DNA of 64,000 bases from Notospermus geniculatus (taxonomy: Eukaryota; Nemertea; Pilidiophora; Heteronemertea; Lineidae). Shown here one piece after another: positions 47,901 to 62,900 of this stretch (position 1 is its first letter; each line of letters starts with the position of its first letter). Location: NCBI GenBank assembly GCA_002633025.1, contig NMRB01000242.1, positions 281,093-345,092 on the forward strand, written 5' to 3'. A program made the position numbers and the translations under genes. The notes under the pieces are model-generated. The model was given only the letters and a program-made list of their open reading frames with translations, was not told where the DNA came from and made no database searches.

Positions 47901-50900
47901 TCCTTCAATCAATCTCATTCCCATTGATTTCTGGGGCCGTAGGCACCAACGAAGATTATCTTAAACTCGTGTTGAGCCACAGCTTTTCAATTGGTCAGGT
48001 TTGCCACGGGCATGATGTGACAATGGAAAAGTTGTGGCTCAACCTGAGTTCAAGATAATCTTCGTTGGTGGATACAGCACCTAGTTGATAAACTGCTTTT
48101 TACCACTGGAGGGGAGTATGCGTTTCATACAATAGGTCTAATCCAATCTATTCCAATACATGGGGTAGACTATGCTTCACTACAGTGACTCCATTCAATA
48201 GGTAAGAGAGGAGACCCTCTGGAGAGTTGACTCAGCCAGTGACAGGCCTAGCACTGTGTTAAGTGATGAAAAGATACCCTAGCATTGCTTTCTATGACAG
48301 CAAGCTGATTTCTCCAACTACATGTATTCAAAGCAAGATGTGATTCTTCTACAGAGATAAAACTTAGGGAAAGTCTACTGAGTATCTTTTTCTGTAGGCA
48401 TGAATTCATACAGTGACTTCAATAGGTGTCAGTCAGTTGACCAATAGGTGTCACTGTGGCATAATTCAATGCCTAGCGGACCCATTCATGCTTGATAGAC
48501 GATTCTCGCATTTGCAAATCTGTGCACTTTTGCTGAAATCTCACCCAGAACCTCCATCTGAAATCAGGTGACATGATGCAATCCATGATTCAGCTATGGT
48601 CGACTCTAACGCAGCATCTTCAAAGTCACTGCCGTGGGGTTCTCTGCGTCACATCGACATTCTGTTTCAGACCGAGGTTATGGTTGACATTTCGGAGGAA
48701 ATGTGCAGATCTTCGTCATTTATGTCAATTTGAGAAAGTCCATTGAGCACTTCTCTCGCTAGAACTTTACTGCCATCTTTTGGCAATAAACGTGACTGAC
48801 TGCTCCAATTCTACTTGAAGGCATCAATCAAACCATGGCCTCACCCAGGCTGCCCCGATCCCAAAAACCAGACTGAATTCACTGAAGAAAATAGTCGTAT
48901 TGATGCCCCTTCTTTAGAAGTTCTCAGAAGTTAAGGAAAGGGGAACAGTTTGGGAGAAGAGAATGGGGGGGGGGGGTCCACCGGGGAAGACAACAGCCAA
49001 CAGAGAGGACGACAGGAGAATATTTTTCAGTTCCTCACCTCCATCTTTTCTGATCTGTGGCTTGTTGTAGATCTGGAAATGATAAAATCAACAAGATAAT
49101 GACTCTGTTATTCCTCAACAGGTGAAAATTTGCAGCGTGTGTGGTGGCTGGAGATCCCAGTCCGAATTTATTTCAGTCACGCTAACTGTTGAAGTGGCTA
49201 AGTGAGGTTCTACTCTTTCTGATTCCACTTACAGGCTCCTTCCCGTCCATGGCATCCAGCCATAACCGTCGATCTTGTTCGGAAACCGCCTGTAATGTCA
49301 TCGATCCAGGCCGATCTTGAATGGTGATGTCAAAACAAAATCTCTTGTCTATAGATTCTGACGCCCGCCTGAAAATCAGTTTCAATGAAGTTAATGACAA
49401 TCGAATTCTCAATGGGCGATATTTGTTGTAGCTCCCTCAAAACATTACATTCAGGTTGAGTTTAATACATTCTAAGGAATGTTGAGGCTAGGAAATCACA
49501 CCCGACTGATATCTTCTCCAAACTACTATGCTGCAAGTTTAAATGGTAGTAACTTACCGCGTGCAGGATGTGAGCACCACTGTTTCAGCTTGACCAACCT
49601 AGAAAGAAAAGACAGGACCTTGAATACAACACTATGGATTCTCTTTGGCCTATTTATTGAAAATAGAGAAAAGCCCTAGAATCAAACTTCTCCGAGTTTT
49701 ATGACAAACATAGCAGGGTTCGTACACCTTTAGGCTCTCAAATTTCAAGGACTTTTTAAGGATTTTCAAGGTCTGATTTCAGCAAAATTCAAGGACATTT
49801 TCATCAAATTTGTATGCCAGGGTGGGTATTTCCCGGCATCTTGACAAAACAAAACCCCAGAGTCATCAAAACTTCGGAAAGAATGAGCAAATAATCAACA
49901 CAATAGCGGCATGAACGATGCCATTCATTGTCAGCAATGATGAAAATATAAGGACTTTCATTGACATTTTAAAGATTTTTCAGAATTCAAGGATATTCCA
50001 GGTCCTGGAGATATTATTCCTAAAATTCATTGATATTCAAGGATTTCAAGCACCTGTATGAACCCTGCATAGGAGCTTAGGTCCCTCCCCACATTTTTTA
50101 AGGTCTCCACCCATTTGTGGTTTCATGGTGCAGTTGGCAGTAAATCACTTGTTATTTTATGCCATGCTGCCTTCATACAATGGGTACATCTGAATATTGC
50201 ACCTAAATCCAAACAAGTGTGTAGAGGCCTTTCCCCTGTATTGGAAATGCAGTTCCTCTAGCTCATGCTTGCATCCGAGACCTCAGGATGATGGATAAGG
50301 GTGCTAATCCTCAAGAATACCTACCGGTTTACCTCCAGCCTGTGAGTAAGGTGTCATTATCAGCTGTTTGGTATCCTTCTTGTATTGACAGAAGAATTTA
50401 GTCCATGCTGGACCTAACTGTAGCGTTTCTAGAAAGAAGCAAAAATTCTAATGAATGACTTTGTAGCTTTTGGAGTTGTAGCATTTTAGGGTCTATGAAA
50501 AGCATGGCGTGAGAACATGGTGCAATGGCTGCGAGAAACGTTTACACAAATTAACGCAGTCGAATCATCTGATGAGCATTCCTATGGAGCTTGTGCAGTG
50601 GTTCATTGTGACATCACTTTTGACCACTACGCTGGACAAAGTATGCCATCTGTAGATCACGTCATGGTTAAGTCACACACACACTCCACTTGCGCTGATG
50701 ACAAAGTGAATCACATGGGTCAACGCCATCATTTGACCGTCAAGATGACATATTTTTCTGTGATGATGTCATCTGCACAAGTATAATACATGTACTATTG
50801 TGGGTAAACGGTCAGAAAAGGCTAAATATTTATGGCAGAAATCCACCCTAACTAAAGTTCTCAACTTACTTTTCTCCATGAGGTAGAGGTAGCCTTCACG

Positions 50901-53900
50901 GGCGAAAGTTTTGTTCTGGGAAATAATCTCTGAATTCTCTGGTTTCTGTCAATTGAAAAGTGAGATTTTGAGTACCCGGTAGGCCCCTACAGAATTTTGA
51001 TTGATGCTGTTCCCACCCATTAAATTTCCGAGTTGGCAAATGTCAAAATATCAGCAAAGATAAACTCAATCAGAAGAGCAGACTGTGTAACAGAAAGAAG
51101 TGACACCAATGCAGACGTCACAACAGACAGTGTACATGTAGCTCAACTCAAATTATTTTTAGTAAAGACAGAATTTATCATGTGATGATCATTATTGAAG
51201 CAATCTTAGACAAAACCGAGAGTGACTATTCGTAGTACAGAAGGGAAGAGTTGTGAAAAGTTGAGGAGGTCCTGAACTTGAGTTTTCTTGTACAAGTTGG
51301 TTCTGTGGGTAACTCAGCTGCAGAAAACTATGGGCAATTGTTTGTGGTCAAGGAATAAGCTGAAAGAAAACCAACAATGGTGAATTGCCCATTGAGAGCC
51401 AACTTTCAAAAGTCTCGTGGAGGAATGTCCTTACACACTAAGCTTTCTACAGACACAGATGTCCGTCAGCCTTGTTCACTTTTTCAGGTTTTTCTCTTCA
51501 AGTTTTTCACAATTTTTCTCTCCTGATGTACAATGAATGTTCATTCTCTCATATTGATTCGCAGGAACAGAATCTCCATTATGTGAAAGCTTGGCAATAT
51601 CACTGTCAAGACGACAGACTTAAGCCAAGGTTTCATTCACTACAACCATCCCTTTCCGCCTCCACCCCCCCCCCNAGAGAGGACGACAGGAGAATATTTT
51701 TCAGTTCCTCACCTCCATCTTTTCTGATCTGTGGCTTGTTGTAGATCTGGAAATGATAAAATCAACAAGATAATGACTCTGTTATTCCTCAACAGGTGAA
51801 AATTTGCAGCGTGTGTGGTGGCTGGAGATCCCAGTCCGAATTTATTTCAGTCACGCTAACTGTTGAAGTGGCTAAGTGAGGTTTACTCTTTCTGATTCCA
51901 CTTACAGGCTCCTTCCCGTCCATGGCATCCAGCCATAACCGTCGATCTTGTTCGGAAACCGCCTGTAATGTCATCGATCCAGGCCGATCTTGAATGGTGA
52001 TGTCAAAACAAAATCTCTTGTCTATAGATTCTGACGCCCGCCTGAAAATCAGTTTCAATGAAGTTAATGTCAATCGAATTCTCAATGGGCGATATTTGTT
52101 GTAGCTCCCTCAAAACATTACATTCAGGTTGAGTTTAATACATTCTCAGGAATGTTGAGGCTAGGAAATCACACCCTACTGATATCTTCTCCAAACTACT
52201 ATGCTGCAAGTTTAAATGGTAGTAACTTACCGCGTACAGGATGTGAGCACCACTGTTTCAGCTTGACCGACCTAGAAAGAAAAGACAGGACCTTGAATAC
52301 AACACTATGGATTCTTGTTGGCCTATTTATTGAAAATGGAGAAAAGCCCTAGAATCAAACTTCTCTGAGTTTTATGGCAAACATAGGAGCTTAGGTCCCT
52401 CCCCACATTTTTTAAGCTCTCCACCCATTTGTGGTTTCATGGTGCAGTTGGCAGTAAATCCTTTGTTATTTTATGCCATGCTGCCTTCATACAATGGATA
52501 CATCTGAATATTGCACCTCAATCCAAACAAGTGTGTAGAGGCCTTTCCCCTGCATTGGAAATGCAGTTCCTCTAGCTCATGCTTGCATCCGAGACCTCAG
52601 GATGATGGATAAGGGTGCTAATCCTCAAGAATACCTACCGGTTTACCTCCAGCTTGTGAGTAAGGTGTCATTATCAGCTGTTTGGTATCCTTCTTGTATT
52701 GACAGAAGAATTTAGTCCATGCTGGACCTAACTGTAGTGTTTCTAGAAAGAAGCAGAAATTCTAATGAATGACTTTGTATGTAGCTTTTGGAGTTGTAGC
52801 ATTTTAGGGTCCATGAAAAGCATGACGTGAGAACATGGTGCAATGGCTGCCAGAAACGTTTACACAAACTAACGCAGTCGAATCATCTCAAGGGCATTCC
52901 TATGGAGCTTGTGCAGTGGTTCATTGTGACATCACTTTTGACCAGTACGGTGGACAAAGTATGCCATATGTAGATCACATCATGGTTAAGTCACACACAC
53001 TCCTCTTGCGCTGATGACAAAGTGAACCATATGGGTCGACGCCATCATTTGACCGTCAAGATGGCCGATTTTTCTGTGATGATGTCATCTGCACAAGTAT
53101 AATACATGTACTATTGTGGGTAAACGGTCAGAAAAGGCTAAATATTTATGGCAGAAATCCACCCCAACAAAACTTCTCAACTTACTTTTCTCCATGAGGT
53201 AGAGGTAGCCTTCACGGGCGAAAGTTTTGTTCTGGGAAATAATCTCTGAGTTCTCTGGTTTCTGTCAATTGAAAAGTGAGATTTTGAGTACCCGGTAGGC
53301 CCCTACAGAATTTTGATTGATGCTGTTCCCACCCATTAAATTTCCGAGTTGGCAAATGTCACAATATCAGCAAAGCTAAACTCAATCAAAAGAGCAGACT
53401 GTGTAACAGAAAGAAGTGACACCAATGCAGACGTCACAACAGACATTGTAGCTCAACTCAAATTATTGAGAGTAAGGACACATTTTATTATGTGATGATC
53501 ATTACTGAAGCAATCTTTGACAAAACCGAGAGTGAATATTTGTAGTACAGTACACCAGAAGCGAAGAGTTGTGAAAAGTTAACACGTTGACTGCCAGTTA
53601 AGAGCATACACGTAGTCACAGATGTCCTCCCCATTGCCAGCTATGAGAATACTCATAGTAAGGCTAATGCATTTTCTATTAATGTTGATAAGCTTGGCAA
53701 TGACGAAGACGCTTGAACGCTTCGAAACCAACAATGGTGAATTGCCCATTGACAGCCAACTTCCACAAGCCATGTGGAGGAATGCCCTTACACACTAAGC
53801 TTTCGACAGATACAGATGTCTGTCAGCCTTGTTCACTTTTCTGAAGGTTTTTCTCTTTAAGTTTTTCACAATTTTTCCCTCCTGATGTACAATGAATGTT

Positions 53901-56900
53901 CATTCTCTCATATTGATTCGCAGGAACAGAATCTCCATTATGTGAAAGCTTGGCAATATCACTGTCAAGACGACAGACTTAAGCCAAGGTTTCATTCACT
54001 ACAACCATCCCTTTCCGCCTCCCCCCCCCTAAATTTTGCACACCAGCAAGTAACCGTACTAAAAACAGCTGAACAAGCAACTCAAATGCAAACACACGAA
54101 CGACTCAACTAAATCAACATGTTGAGACAACTCTTGATCATTTTGAGAGCAGCTCAAATCTCACTGGAGGGTTGCTAATTACCGTTAATGGATAATTGAA
54201 AATTAACAGAAGCCCCCTGTGGCCATGATGCAAACATGGCAAATCTCTCGTCGCACGTCATTTACAGGCAAAGGTTATTATCAAACATATATGAGGCATA
54301 GCTAGTCATTTCAGGCAATGGGTTTTGTCTGGTATGAATCAGCTCTAGAAATGGTGTTTGAAGTTTCAAGGTAGTGCTCACTCTTTAGGAAACTCGGCCT
54401 TATTTCATTATTGGGACTAGGCCTAGGCTACTTTAGAGTTCAAAATTCAATACCGCACCAAACAATACAAAGCTTGATTTGGACATAAGCCACATTCCCA
54501 TTTACACTACAGAATTTTCACCGTGCTCAGTCGCGACTGCAGCACGGTTCGGTACAGTTTTGCCAAATACAGGCTGAGCCAGTTTGTCCCGGTACCAAAT
54601 GGTAGTGTAAACGGGCCTGTCCTGCTTGAATTTCAAAGTGGGCTCGGATCGGCTTGAGCTCGGCACACTTGTATTTGTATTTCATTTTTCCGTCAGGGCC
54701 GACGCAATAGCATTATTGGCCCTGGTAAGTACGGAGGAGGCCATCACAAGCTACTCAAAATAGCTCGGCACACTTCAACCAGGCTAGTGTAAAAGGGGAT
54801 TTAGTGTGGGTAGGGTGATTGACCTGAGGGTGAGTTAGAGAAGTAAAACTGCTGATGGACTACTGTAACATAAATTGGTAGAGTGTAAAACAAGGTGGTG
54901 TAGTTAAAACTCCCTATGTTCACACTAGGAGGTTTGGAATGGAACAGACTCTTCAGGACTATTGATCGAGACCTCCATGACCTACACTATAAGATCGCTA
55001 CAGCTGAACACAGCCAAGAAGGCAAATACTTGAGTCAGCAGCACTCAAACTACACTTGAAGTCAGGACAAACTGAACTACTTTTTTCTCCAAATTTACTT
55101 ACAAATTCACCACCTTCTAGTACATCCTGAAACATGCAACTGATACACTCAAAAAACTACAATCTAGAACAGAGTCTAAATGCGACAAGCACGAGGACAT
55201 TCATCTAAACCTACTATTTAACTTGATTTCGTTTGGCTGCATACAAGGCAAGTTCTTTATTACAATACAATGCCAACTGTACATCATGACACGAGACCCA
55301 GGCTTTTTCTACTCATCCTAAATCTTTGACTTGCGACACACAAAAACCACAGCGCCAGCCACGACCGCCGCAGCGTTTTTACGTCATAACATTCCTACTC
55401 CATCATTAGGCCAATGATTTATACCCTGTGCCAACTGTTATTTTATAGCTCCCTTGGCTACACCACAAAGTCTTTGGCAAAAAGTGAACAATTACACAGT
55501 CACCAGCAGCACAATACTGAACACAACTACAGCTGTTATTAATACTAATAAGTCATCCTGTCCTTGTTAATTAGGTAATGAGGCACTACAGAAACTACCA
55601 GTAAGTTATTCAGTTATCACTGAATGCACTATCAGTGCCCTATAGAAGTGCTATAGAGACTACCAGTAAGTTATTCAGCCAATACTGAATGCATTACCAA
55701 AGCACTGAAGATTAATAGGACAATCTGAATTGTTTGATATTCATGCAGAGAACAGGCTGCATGTTTTAACCGACTAGGATCCAGAGCCTGATTCCAAGAA
55801 AAAGAACACTGTAATTCTCTGTCATTTGAGACCAGCTGATCAATTCTCAGCAATCACAGCTGCACTTTGGGCAGTCACATGAATCTTACCAAATGCAGAA
55901 AACTCGAAAGAAAATGGAAATTAAACTTTCCTACAAACTGAATAGACAATAAGTTCAATATGGACGCCTTGTAGCGTCATACCTAACATCTATAGCTTAA
56001 TAACGCCTTTATTACCCGTCCACGCACCTCCAACATTTTCTTCATCAACTGCTCTGCTTCATCTCTCGTGCTGTTGAAGCCATCTCGCATCTGGAAAATT
56101 TATGAACGTTATACTGACAAAATCTGCTTTATGAATGGTCACATGAATATTTATCCCAGTACAAGCCAGCTAGGCCTACCTCTGACTGCAGGGTACAGCC
56201 AGACTCCAAGCCAGTATCACCAGAGTCGGCCACAATATAAGCCAGCCAGGCCTACCTCTGGTTCCATGGTACATTCAGACTTGGAACGGGTATCACCAAA
56301 GTAGGCCACTCCAAATATACCTGATTTTAACTGACAACGAACAAGCCCCTCTTCCTGCCCCCCCCCCACCTTTTATGCCATTTCAACCACACTTAGTAGA
56401 ATTGCTATTACCTTTTGTAATTTGAGTTGGAGATCTGTCATATATGGTCTGTAGTCTTTGGCAACTTCTTGGCCTTGGTGGTAAAATGTTAGCCAACTGT
56501 ACATAAAGCTCAGCAGCTGAAAGACAAACCAAAAGACTCAGAATATTGAATTTAGCTGAATTTGGAATGTGACTTTTATTAGATATCTGTGGGCAACCTG
56601 CAAAGCAGGAAGAAGCTCAACGCTGGGGAGAAATTTCTGGGGTCAATAACGATAACCCTTTCTACATGAGTAGGTCAAACCGACTAGGAATAAAACCCAT
56701 AAAATAACAGGTGCCACTGTTTCCACATGTTGAGAGCTGCAACTTACAATTTCTACGAATTCAAACTTTTTCCGTTCCTGTACTTCCTGGAGAAGAAGCA
56801 CATGCTGCATAGACGATTTGTAGAATTCACGTTTCTCTAACTCCAGCTGAGCATCGGCCTAAAAAAAAGAGAACAAGATTATTCGGAATCTTTACCGCAG

Positions 56901-59900
56901 TTGGGCTACAGACAAGCCATGATAGTAGAATGTTTTACTTCCAATGGCAAATGAGTACACAGCACGGTGGAAACCAAAATCAGGGTCCCCCTGGACCTTG
57001 GAAAGTTTTCTTCACTTTTGGAATTTCCGTTATTCACTCCTGAATTATCATGAAAATCCTGGTCAAAATCAATGAATTGACTATTTTCCAATAGTCACTT
57101 AGCACATTTCATTTTTCAATCACAAGACTGAAGAGTGGCAGCGGGAACCCTGAAAATCTGTCTCTTTTCCTCACATCTGAATAGTAGCCATTGATTTCCT
57201 CTAAAGTCGGTAATGTTCCTCCTTCGGACAACTCTGGCGAAAAACGCCACAACTGACTTCAGAAAACACTTGACACTTTTCACATCCTTCATTTCATCAA
57301 CTTTTTTTCATTCTTGAGAACTACTTGGCCTCCTTTATACACAAAGTTGAAGACAGATTGAGAATAAGGACTGCGATGGCGTACGGATTGCGAAGTCTGT
57401 TGTTAGAAAACTTACCTCCTTCATTGTGACATCGCTGGCTTTGTTAGTTTTCATGTTGAGGTGTCGCTCTAATGACTGACAAAACTTGACTGTCATTTTG
57501 TCAAACTTCTTTTTGTCCTCCTGCAAAGACAAAGAAAAAGACTCCATTTATCTTAGATGCTGTTATGTTGGCGATACATAAAACACAAGGTAGGATGGGG
57601 TTCTCAAAAGGTTTTCCGGCTGAACTGGAATGTTGCACCAGCAGAAAGTCACTGTGTACGTGTTACAACGACCGGGAGGTTCCAACAGTTGGATGCCCTT
57701 CTCCAAACAGGGCAGGTGGTCTATGAGCCTAATTTCTGATGGGCAATGTTTATCTTATATTATGTGGGGGATCTCGGGAAATAACTTGAAATCAAATGTT
57801 CCTTTTCCAACCTATAAATAACACCACTAAATAATCTACAGCTCCCTTCTCACACTTCTACCACTTTACTTCCCCACTTCTCAACTACATTGCTTACTCA
57901 GCAAAGATCCATAGGCCTACATCCTCCAAGGACACTTGCACCAAGTCAAAAACGAAACTACCAACGTGATATAGACTTTGCCCGCCATTGTATAACATTC
58001 TGATTCTGAGATGAACCCACAGTTTTACCCAACGCTCGCCTCTGTATAACCTCATCCCCATAGTCCTGCATAGATCACATTACAACGCATAGACCTTGCA
58101 CATTACCGGTACACCTGGAAACAAGCTTGGATCCATAGGTGGTGGTAATTTTTTCAAGACGAAAATACCGAAGATTTCTAATTTAATTGATAATTCAACT
58201 GGAGATGTATCCAATCTCCAGAGAAGCAATAAAAGTTGCTACTTAGTAATTTTCTCACGTTTGTAAGGAGAATCAATGCTTGAAGACCATCTGAAAGCAG
58301 CAGAGATTGATTATTCATGCAAGCAATGATTTTGACCCATTGCTGTCAGGTAGGCCTACTAATCGCTATGACTATGACATGATTGATGATGATGATGATG
58401 ATATATACACAATATGATCGTGACTTGCCAGCAGCCCACCAGGCGATATCGCAAGCAATCTACTCGCCACCGATCTTCTCGCCAGCCACCGCTGACTAGG
58501 CCGTGCGATAGGTATCGGCTTTGGTACTTCTTTTTGCCTGTGCTACCAGGTTTAGGAGCTTAGAATGAGAAGCATAAAGTGCAAGATGACCTAATTTATA
58601 ACTACATGACTGCCGGTAGGTCTACCAGGCACTGCTCAAAAGAGAGTCAGAGAGAGTTAACAATGGTTATTGTAGCCAACAGTTAATAGGCCTAAGTCCA
58701 ACTGATGAACATGTAGAAGCATTTAACCCACTTTTTGAATAATAGCGCTTATCATTCCACAGTCAAAACAGAGTTAACCCTTTTAACTTGGCATCATGCA
58801 TCAACAACCACTTTAATAGACGATATCACTACAAAAGAGTGCAGCACCTGACGGGTCAGCGTCATGACGTCCCGCACATCATTTTTGAACGCCAAGACGC
58901 GACTAAAAAAAGTCCAGTTGTTTCAGCGATCATGACGTTGTGAAACAATTTGATTTTTTTTCCGTCTCACGTCAAGACATCATGAAATGATGTGCGGGAC
59001 GTCATGACGCTGGACCCGTCAGGTGCTGCACTCTTTTGGAGTGATATCATCTATTGTCTGGACCTGACGGCATGGAAGGGGTCAGAAGTCTTCAGAGAGA
59101 TCTCAGAACATCAGAAAGTTTCTGAGGTGGTGAAATATCGACACACGCCTATGTTGTAGCAGTTAACAGCTCACGAGTAGCATTTTCTAGTGAGAAGATA
59201 CCTTTGTGTTGTAAAAAGTAGTGGTTGTTGATTTTTACAGATTCCATGGAGTGATGACTGAAACACTATCAAGAGAACACATAACTTACTGCTGAGTAAA
59301 AGAAATAAATATCAAGAAGTCAACTTCCAGAAACTTGCTGAGTAAAAGAGAAGTTCTGTTCGTTCAATTGGGACCAATGCAATGTTTTCCATATTACAAG
59401 AATTTGACCATGCATGCCTTTCCAGTTTGATGTTCATTCCACTGACGATAGTGGAACCTCCTTGCCAAGCGGACACCTGTGCTCGGAGGACACCTCTATC
59501 TTCAGGACACAAAATTTCAGTCGCAAATGGGGATCGTAACTATGATAGAGGGCAGCACACAGGAATCAGGTCCTATACAATAGATGCCTTTTGTGTGGGA
59601 AACTGATCAGGACCTGAATGTTCCTTTCAATTCAATAGTTTTAACCACTAGTGACACCTATTGAGGCAGTGAGTTAGGTTCCTCATTGACCATTTCTATT
59701 CATTTTGACCTCTGTAATCAGACACCTCTCAATGTCAGTCCTAAAGATGTCCTCAGTAGGGAGGTTCCACTGTTCAGCATACCGGAAGTTGTGGATGCCA
59801 TTGGGGCATTGATGCTGTGATGTATGGGACAAAACGTGGGCATACTCATCACTTGTTATGCCATGACGTCATTTCAGCGACGGACTTCCTAAATGGGGCA

Positions 59901-62900
59901 ATAGATATGACTGCTGTGGAACATCATCAGAGAATACATTGAGTACGACAGCTCTTGTAAAATACATGTACCTATAGGCCTACAGGTGTATGCAGGACAC
60001 TTGACACAGTTGGAATATCAACAGGACCGGACTGATATGATCAAGCACCGATACGATCAAGCTGTAGGAAATGAGAAAACAGCATTAACTTGATGGTTTT
60101 ACACAATGCGATTCCCAAAACGTAATAACCTAAATAAAGTATAGGATAATTAAAGATTTGAATTGCAAAACTGTTTGTCATCATTTTGTAGCGAAGTTTG
60201 CTTGATATTTATAAAAATATGCCCAGTGTTCATGAATCATCCGTCCACGTAAAAACAGTCACTCCAACCAGTTCCATCTGATAAACAACTTAACCAGTGG
60301 GATTCAAGCATAATAGCCCGTGGGTGACCCACGGTATCAACCCAGCAAAACCGCTATTATAGATTAACGTATCAGTCCGATCTAATTCATTAGTCATTGG
60401 GAAATTATTACAGAACGGGCTACAGCGTCGCGAGAATGGGAGGCGGGAGATAAGCGAGCATTTGTGAATCACAGCACATCATGAGAGTTAACACCCTATA
60501 CTGCCAGGATGATCCAGATGCTGATGTTGGGGTTTTTAAAACAACAGGATGCAAATAATTGCGATGTACATGTATGCGAGTGGAATTTTTGCAAAGCGAT
60601 GTTTGAATAGCAAGCATTGAAATGGAAATCAATGTCAATCGAATCACCACAACACATCTGTGACATCTCTGTCAACCACTTGGCACAAGGAGTACCTTGC
60701 CAACGTACAACATTCAACTCTACAGTCCATACAGTATGCAACAAACTCTAGCAAGAAATAACTGTGGCTATATGATGCTATCTGTATCAGGGCTCTCACT
60801 GGAGTTTTCAGTAGAAGGGTCAGAGACTTCTGTGTATTTTTGTTCTGGAGTCAGCTCTCAGAAGTCAGGGGTCAACCATGGTCATTTCACAACATTGACT
60901 GAATCTTCGCGCATCACACTGACTCCTTCTTTTTATTGGGCTTCAGACTACGCACTTTGTGTGTATTTGACCCGAGACCTCGGGTCATTGAGAGCCCTGT
61001 CTGTATGACGTGTCTACACCAAGGCAGGATCTGTCTTGCCACCGGTGTTGGACCCAATATGGAAGCCAACAGTGCCAATGGCAAAGCTAACCAAGGCCAA
61101 GGCCGAGACCATACTCAACTAACGCTCGCAACTGACAGTATGGCTGTCTGAGTCCCTGACGCGACATGTATCTGTACGACACCAATCAGCTATCGGAATG
61201 TAACAGCCACAGACCAGCTGATTATTGATTGGAAGTGTCTGGACGATTGTCCTGACAGATGGAATGAAACTGAGCCAAGACTAACACCTTCGCTAGGATC
61301 GATTCAGCATCGCTATGCCGCGACTGTCAGAACCAAAGAGAAATGACACAGTACAGGAGATTTATGGGGACATTTATCTTGCATAAGAATGATTCTGTCT
61401 GAGGCATGAACTGGTAACATTCAGAGCAATATTCCAATGTCACCACGCAGTCCAGCATGCGTACATGCAGAAACTGGTAAAAAGACCAACGAGGAGTCGA
61501 GCAAGATCAAAGATCAGAGCCAAGTTCATGTGGCCATGATTTATACTGGTAGAGATTTTGACAGGATGCGCCGCTATAGCTGTCAGAGGCATGACTGTGT
61601 CTCTTGCCAGACAAATTTATATTTCATGAAATTGATCAGAATGGGATGATGTCATTACTCACGCACCGGATACCAATACAGAGTCTGCCTGGGCAAGTCG
61701 GAGGCAACGAAATACGCCAGCGCAGAGTGATTATTTGGTATCAAGAGAAGCACTCCAGGAAATGAAGAATTGAGCCCAAATTTTTCTAGTAACAGGATGG
61801 ATGTTTATACTAGTGTTGGTGTTGATTGCAGAGCCCAGCAATGAATTGTGTGGATTGAGCAAATGGTAGACAGGGCCAGGGTGGCATTTGCTCAATCCAC
61901 GCAATTTGTTACGAAGTTGAATATCAGGCAAGAATCAACTCTTTCTACAAAGGCTGGTGTTGAGATCCAGGAAGTACTGGCGCCATAGCCAGAGGCTATT
62001 TCAAAAGACTGATATACTGAACTGTAATGAACAGTTATGGAATCACGACACACTGGAACTGGAAATGTCTTGTCAGGTGTGGTCCATCAATACATGTAAT
62101 AGGCCTACAAGATGTACTGGGGAAACATACAGAATACTAGTAGGCCTACACAATTACACAGGCCTACATTTTGTCACAATGTTTCAATGAATCATTGAAT
62201 AGAATGATGACGATGATGAAGGCATTATTCACAGAACTTGCATGGCTGAGGACTTGTGGATGTCTAAAATTGACTGGGATCCTTCCATGTATGTAGTGGA
62301 AGGCAACACCAGATACATGTGAACATATGGTCACTGGTTGGTGGACTTGCATGTCTGAAGGGCAAAAAAAGCCCTATAGCATGAACGCGTGCCGGGTCAC
62401 AAATGTTTCCCATATTTGCAGTACCACTGCACACCAACATGAGCAGTTATGGATTGTTTTAATAGAACTCACCTTAGCGCCACCAATTTGCTCCTTTCTG
62501 AACTGCTCGAGAGGCTGCACGAATTGGACGAAGGCTTGGTCCAACTGAAATGAGAAATATACATCAAATGGGCTCGTCCACCATCTCTCTAGTCTAGTGA
62601 TACTAGTTTATGTTGGTGAAGCTGGATCTCAAGGTCATCCACCCTTATCAATATCATGCAAACCGTGTCTCTTTTAGCTTCTGCAATGCAAAGCCAGCTG
62701 TGCCGAGGGATTTCAGGGGGTTGGGCCACCTGGATCTGCATCTGCAGATAATCTCCAAGTCCAACTAGTCTAGCGGCAATTTTCATATTATTACATATAA
62801 AATTGCTGCCTGGTCTCTCCTGGTCAACAGAATACTCTGTAAATGAATGCTGACATCACCTTTATCATCAACACCAAGGTCAACTTCATTGCCAAGCTCA

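Larger units (their letters stand above)
44915..49038 (-). other. 4.1-kb GRAF-like intron
   Basis: Lies between the 34-bp PH exon of copy A and the first RhoGAP exon. It contains the repeats at 45003, 47154, 47944 and 48425. A minus-strand open frame starting [15 protein letters not shown] (46379 down) is unexplained. Confidence 0.65.
49002..54030. repeat. Paired 2.4-2.7-kb near-identical segments around a single N
   Basis: 49002-51674 and 51676-54030 are near-identical over their length and include the GRAF PH cassette. The main length difference is the 356-bp MITE present only in the first. The N at 51675 marks the join. Confidence 0.88.
57521..62472 (-). other. 5-kb GRAF-like intron
   Basis: Holds the foldbacks at 58432, 58815, 60788 and 61847. 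The rest shows no coding or recognised repeat. Confidence 0.6.
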
